DNA from: Glaciecola siphonariae
Lineage (GTDB): Bacteria > Pseudomonadota > Gammaproteobacteria > Enterobacterales > Alteromonadaceae
Direction of reading: 5' to 3'
Assembly (NCBI RefSeq): GCF_042652645.1
Contig: NZ_JBHSGU010000017.1
Coordinates: 1 to 64,000, forward strand
Length of the DNA stretch: 64,000 bases
Shown: piece by piece, positions 62,801-64,000 of the stretch
Numbering within the stretch: the stretch's first letter is position 1
How the letters are laid out: each line of letters begins with the position of its first letter
Position numbers and translations under genes: made by a program
Notes under the pieces: model-generated
Database searches by the model: none
Seen by the model: only the letters and a program-made list of their open reading frames with translations
What the model was told of the DNA's origin: nothing

Positions 62801-63999
62801 CCCGGGAACGCCCATTGAGTATTGCGCGAAGAGTGCGGCCTAAATCCTGGCGTGTAGCCAGGTTTAGCCAATGTACGGATGGTAATATTTTTATCTGCGT
62901 GGCGCGAATACACCTCAGATTCAAAAAAGCCATGGTAAAGCATGCGCTCGGGTAGTCCGTTTCCAAGCAGCAACACCGTATCGCCCTCTTCGAGCGTTAC
63001 TTTCGGAGACTGACCTAGCGCCTCAAGCTCTTCTACAGTTAAAATAGACCGTGCTGAACTGCCTAACGCAAAATCGTTTACCGTTAGACCGCGTTTAATG
63101 AAGTAATCGGTGTCTTGAAAACCAAAGAAAGACGGTTCGAATTCATCAACATATGACACATCTGCCTGAGCTGGCACGTTCATGTCAAGTAGGTAGTATG
63201 CTGCATTTACGACCAAGCGTCGTGCGCTTTCTTCTTGAAAATCATACGCTGCACCACCGGTGGTCGCAAAAACTTTCCCTTCTTTTTTACCATCGGGCGT
63301 CGGATACGTTTTTACCCATGCTAGTGGCATCATTGGGTCATTTTTAGGGCCGTCTAACATCTTTGAGTCAGGCGATAAGGACTGCGTCACAGCACCTCTT
63401 AACAATACGGTTGCAGCGTCTTGGTCTAAGTTTTCAATACCGTAAATATCTGACCACATAAAAAAGCTGCTTACGTCTGTCAAAATAGGATGATCGGCGT
63501 TTTCTTCGACCTCTACACTTCGACCACCCTCAACCGCATGTATACCGTGGTGATAAAGCCAGTTTTCACCCACCACATTCAGACCAAAGTTTTGCCAATC
63601 ATAGCCACCGTATTTATCATCGTTATTAAAAGGATGCGTAGCTGTGCGTAGCGCAATGATAGGTTTGGCTTGATTAAAATAATCTAAAAAGTGCTGGAGT
63701 TGCTCTCCTGGCAAAATACGCCAGCGAGTCGCCAAAATCATAAGGTCGGCATCTTTCAAAGCTGAAAGATTCGGAATATTGGTGATATCGTTCGGATTAA
63801 CTAGCCCTGTCTCGCGGTCTATTGCAAACAATACAGTGGTTTTAAAACCATGTCGCTGAGACAAAATTTTGGCCAGCATTGGCATAGATTCTTCAGAACG
63901 ATACTCTTCATCGCCCGACACCAAAACAATGTGTTTACCGTTCGCTATACTGGCGGGAGCCTCAAAGACTAAATGGTCGATACCGTTTGCAGAGCTCAA
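59881..63999 (-). CDS. Giant ThuA/SGNH/propeller/HEAT/cytochrome c protein (5' end outside window)
   Basis: At least 1372 residues; the N-terminus is beyond the window. Domains in order: ThuA-like class I amidotransferase fold (about 10-265: HIVLVSGDEEYRSEESMPML), SGNH/GDSL hydrolase-like domain (about 325-570: LLLGNGLPERM, FGFNESFDGPEG, NGAHLNKAGYEQL), membrane-bound-dehydrogenase propeller (about 690-1020: EDTDNDGKADKEI, DTDGDDKADTYE, VDWHNQLIGHMQHN), HEAT-like helices (about 1040-1230), and a cytochrome c domain with CATCH and M in HVPMTAFG. A planctomycete-type fusion. Possibly hydrolytic and oxidative steps on one periplasmic protein; the substrate is unknown. Confidence 0.82.
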   Translation of the reverse strand: MSSANGIDHLVFEAPASIANGKHIVLVSGDEEYRSEESMPMLAKILSQRHGFKTTVLFAIDRETGLVNPNDITNIPNLSALKDADLMILATRWRILPGEQLQHFLDYFNQAKPIIALRTATHPFNNDDKYGGYDWQNFGLNVVGENWLYHHGIHAVEGGRSVEVEENADHPILTDVSSFFMWSDIYGIENLDQDAATVLLRGAVTQSLSPDSKMLDGPKNDPMMPLAWVKTYPTPDGKKEGKVFATTGGAAYDFQEESARRLVVNAAYYLLDMNVPAQADVSYVDEFEPSFFGFQDTDYFIKRGLTVNDFALGSSARSILTVEELEALGQSPKVTLEEGDTVLLLGNGLPERMLYHGFFESEVYSRHADKNITIRTLAKPGYTPGFRPHSSRNTQWAFPGAERYHPDKLHHSGEGFHPTSDEWLYDIQPDVIIAFFGFNESFDGPEGLENYRAELSNFINHSLANKYNDGDISKLVLVSPIAFQDLSDKYPLPDGKQTNKNLAAYTQAMAEIANQRGIHFVDLYTPTKKMFESTDLQLTVNGAHLNKAGYEQLSTILSDALFTAEDVALDDATHASLLEAVLDKNWYWFKRYQMPNGVHVDGRRFEPYGVDNYPQETLKVVQMTENRDKQIWSLLRGEAFDLAAADANTQKLDKIKSNVSEDNVQAYKYGEDALKDFTVADGFEIEMFASEKEFPNLANPAQMAFDNQGRLWISTLESYPHYKPGDPKPNDKILIYEDTDNDGKADKEIVFAENLNLPIGFELTEYGVYVSQAPNLVLLQDTDGDDKADTYEIILSGFDTHDTHHAISGFIADPFGGIIMQEGVFLHTNVETAYGPVRAVNAGFYRFDPRTQRLQRIVQNHAPNPWGIAFDKWGQNFFMNTSDPAVYWMLPVELKTRYGQLSLGTDTLIESDHRVRPTSGLEFVYSQHFPEEMQGDFILNNVIGFLGAKQHTLKDDGTGYVSTWRQDLYTSTDPNFRPVDLEFAADGSLYVVDWHNQLIGHMQHNARDPLRDHAHGRIYRVKHKERPLVKPVPVVGESLDTLFSYLTSPDYRLRYRVRREIREHDFADVQKAKERYVASLDKSHPDYDVHLTEALWISRFDNDQDKAFAAKLLEHENYHVRAAAVKAVRLHLYEYDTKDAIAIMAKATGDEHGRVRLEGIVGISWIDSPDALDALYKAGELEGGPLGPWMRTAFLQTVGNLGGKWTEQLAEIENEAAHLTGPALAKYQKGKEIYNREGYCATCHQPDGKGLPIAGFPPLVGTEWVTGNPAVTADVILHGLMKRIYVKGVKYDGHVPMTAFGNMLDDDEIAAVLTYVRNAWGNEAKPVYADLVKRVRASSPKDRGFWTASELLKKHPEGGYPDGLPEDADPEQ

Positions 64000-64000
64000 G

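Overview
This window comes from a marine, polysaccharide-degrading gammaproteobacterium, most likely Alteromonadales (Alteromonas/Paraglaciecola-like). The evidence is a Vibrio/Alteromonas-type integron integrase, the murB-birA-coaX-tRNA-tuf block in gammaproteobacterial order, a 1009-residue TonB-dependent receptor with SapC and tryptophan-halogenase neighbours, and a xylan/xylose locus. No species can be named from sequence alone.

Layout. (1) 1-6037: an integron. The integrase gene (5081-6037, +) is divergent from a minus-strand array of eight small gene cassettes separated by attC sites. The first cassette gene is frameshifted. An IS110-family element (about 399-1589) has inserted exactly into the R'' core of one attC. 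The 211 bases before its transposase fold like a bridge RNA, and its two internal loops carry short guides matching the attC target and the element's own end. (2) 6045-10676: housekeeping block on the minus strand: murB, birA, coaX, tRNA-Thr/Tyr/Gly/Thr, tuf. (3) 10772-16007: a TPR/GGDEF cyclase, two PH-domain membrane proteins and a metallo-beta-lactamase-fold hydrolase. (4) 16164-19590: two tandem FG-GAP lipoproteins. (5) 19846-27723: gluconate kinase and permease, the xylBA operon, divergent xylR and a sugar:proton symporter. (6) 28326-42858: a secreted TIM-barrel isomerase, a CE2-like esterase, a DUF1080 hydrolase, a large haem/beta-propeller protein, an isomerase/MFS/glucoside-dehydrogenase operon, a PAS-AraC regulator and a GH10 xylanase. 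(7) 43002-54261: SapC, TonB receptor, JmjC/cupin-like oxygenase, flavin halogenase, DUF6445 protein and a second haem protein. (8) 54364-63999: two esterases, a DASS transporter, a Gfo/Idh/MocA dehydrogenase, a second PAS-AraC regulator and a third giant haem protein cut by the window edge.

How regions 6-8 fit together (inference): xylanase and esterases free xylo-oligosaccharides or glycosides. The TonB receptor brings them into the periplasm. A GMC/Gluconate_2-dh3 dehydrogenase oxidises them to 3-keto sugars. DUF1080 hydrolase, TIM-barrel proteins and Gfo/Idh enzymes cleave and reduce these. Xylose then enters XylA/XylB. Five copies of one 30-bp motif (TCGGNYR-N14-TCRGCGTTA), placed upstream of five of these transcription units and always in the same orientation to the gene, tie the scattered units into one regulon. 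Its likely readers are the two PAS-AraC paralogues.
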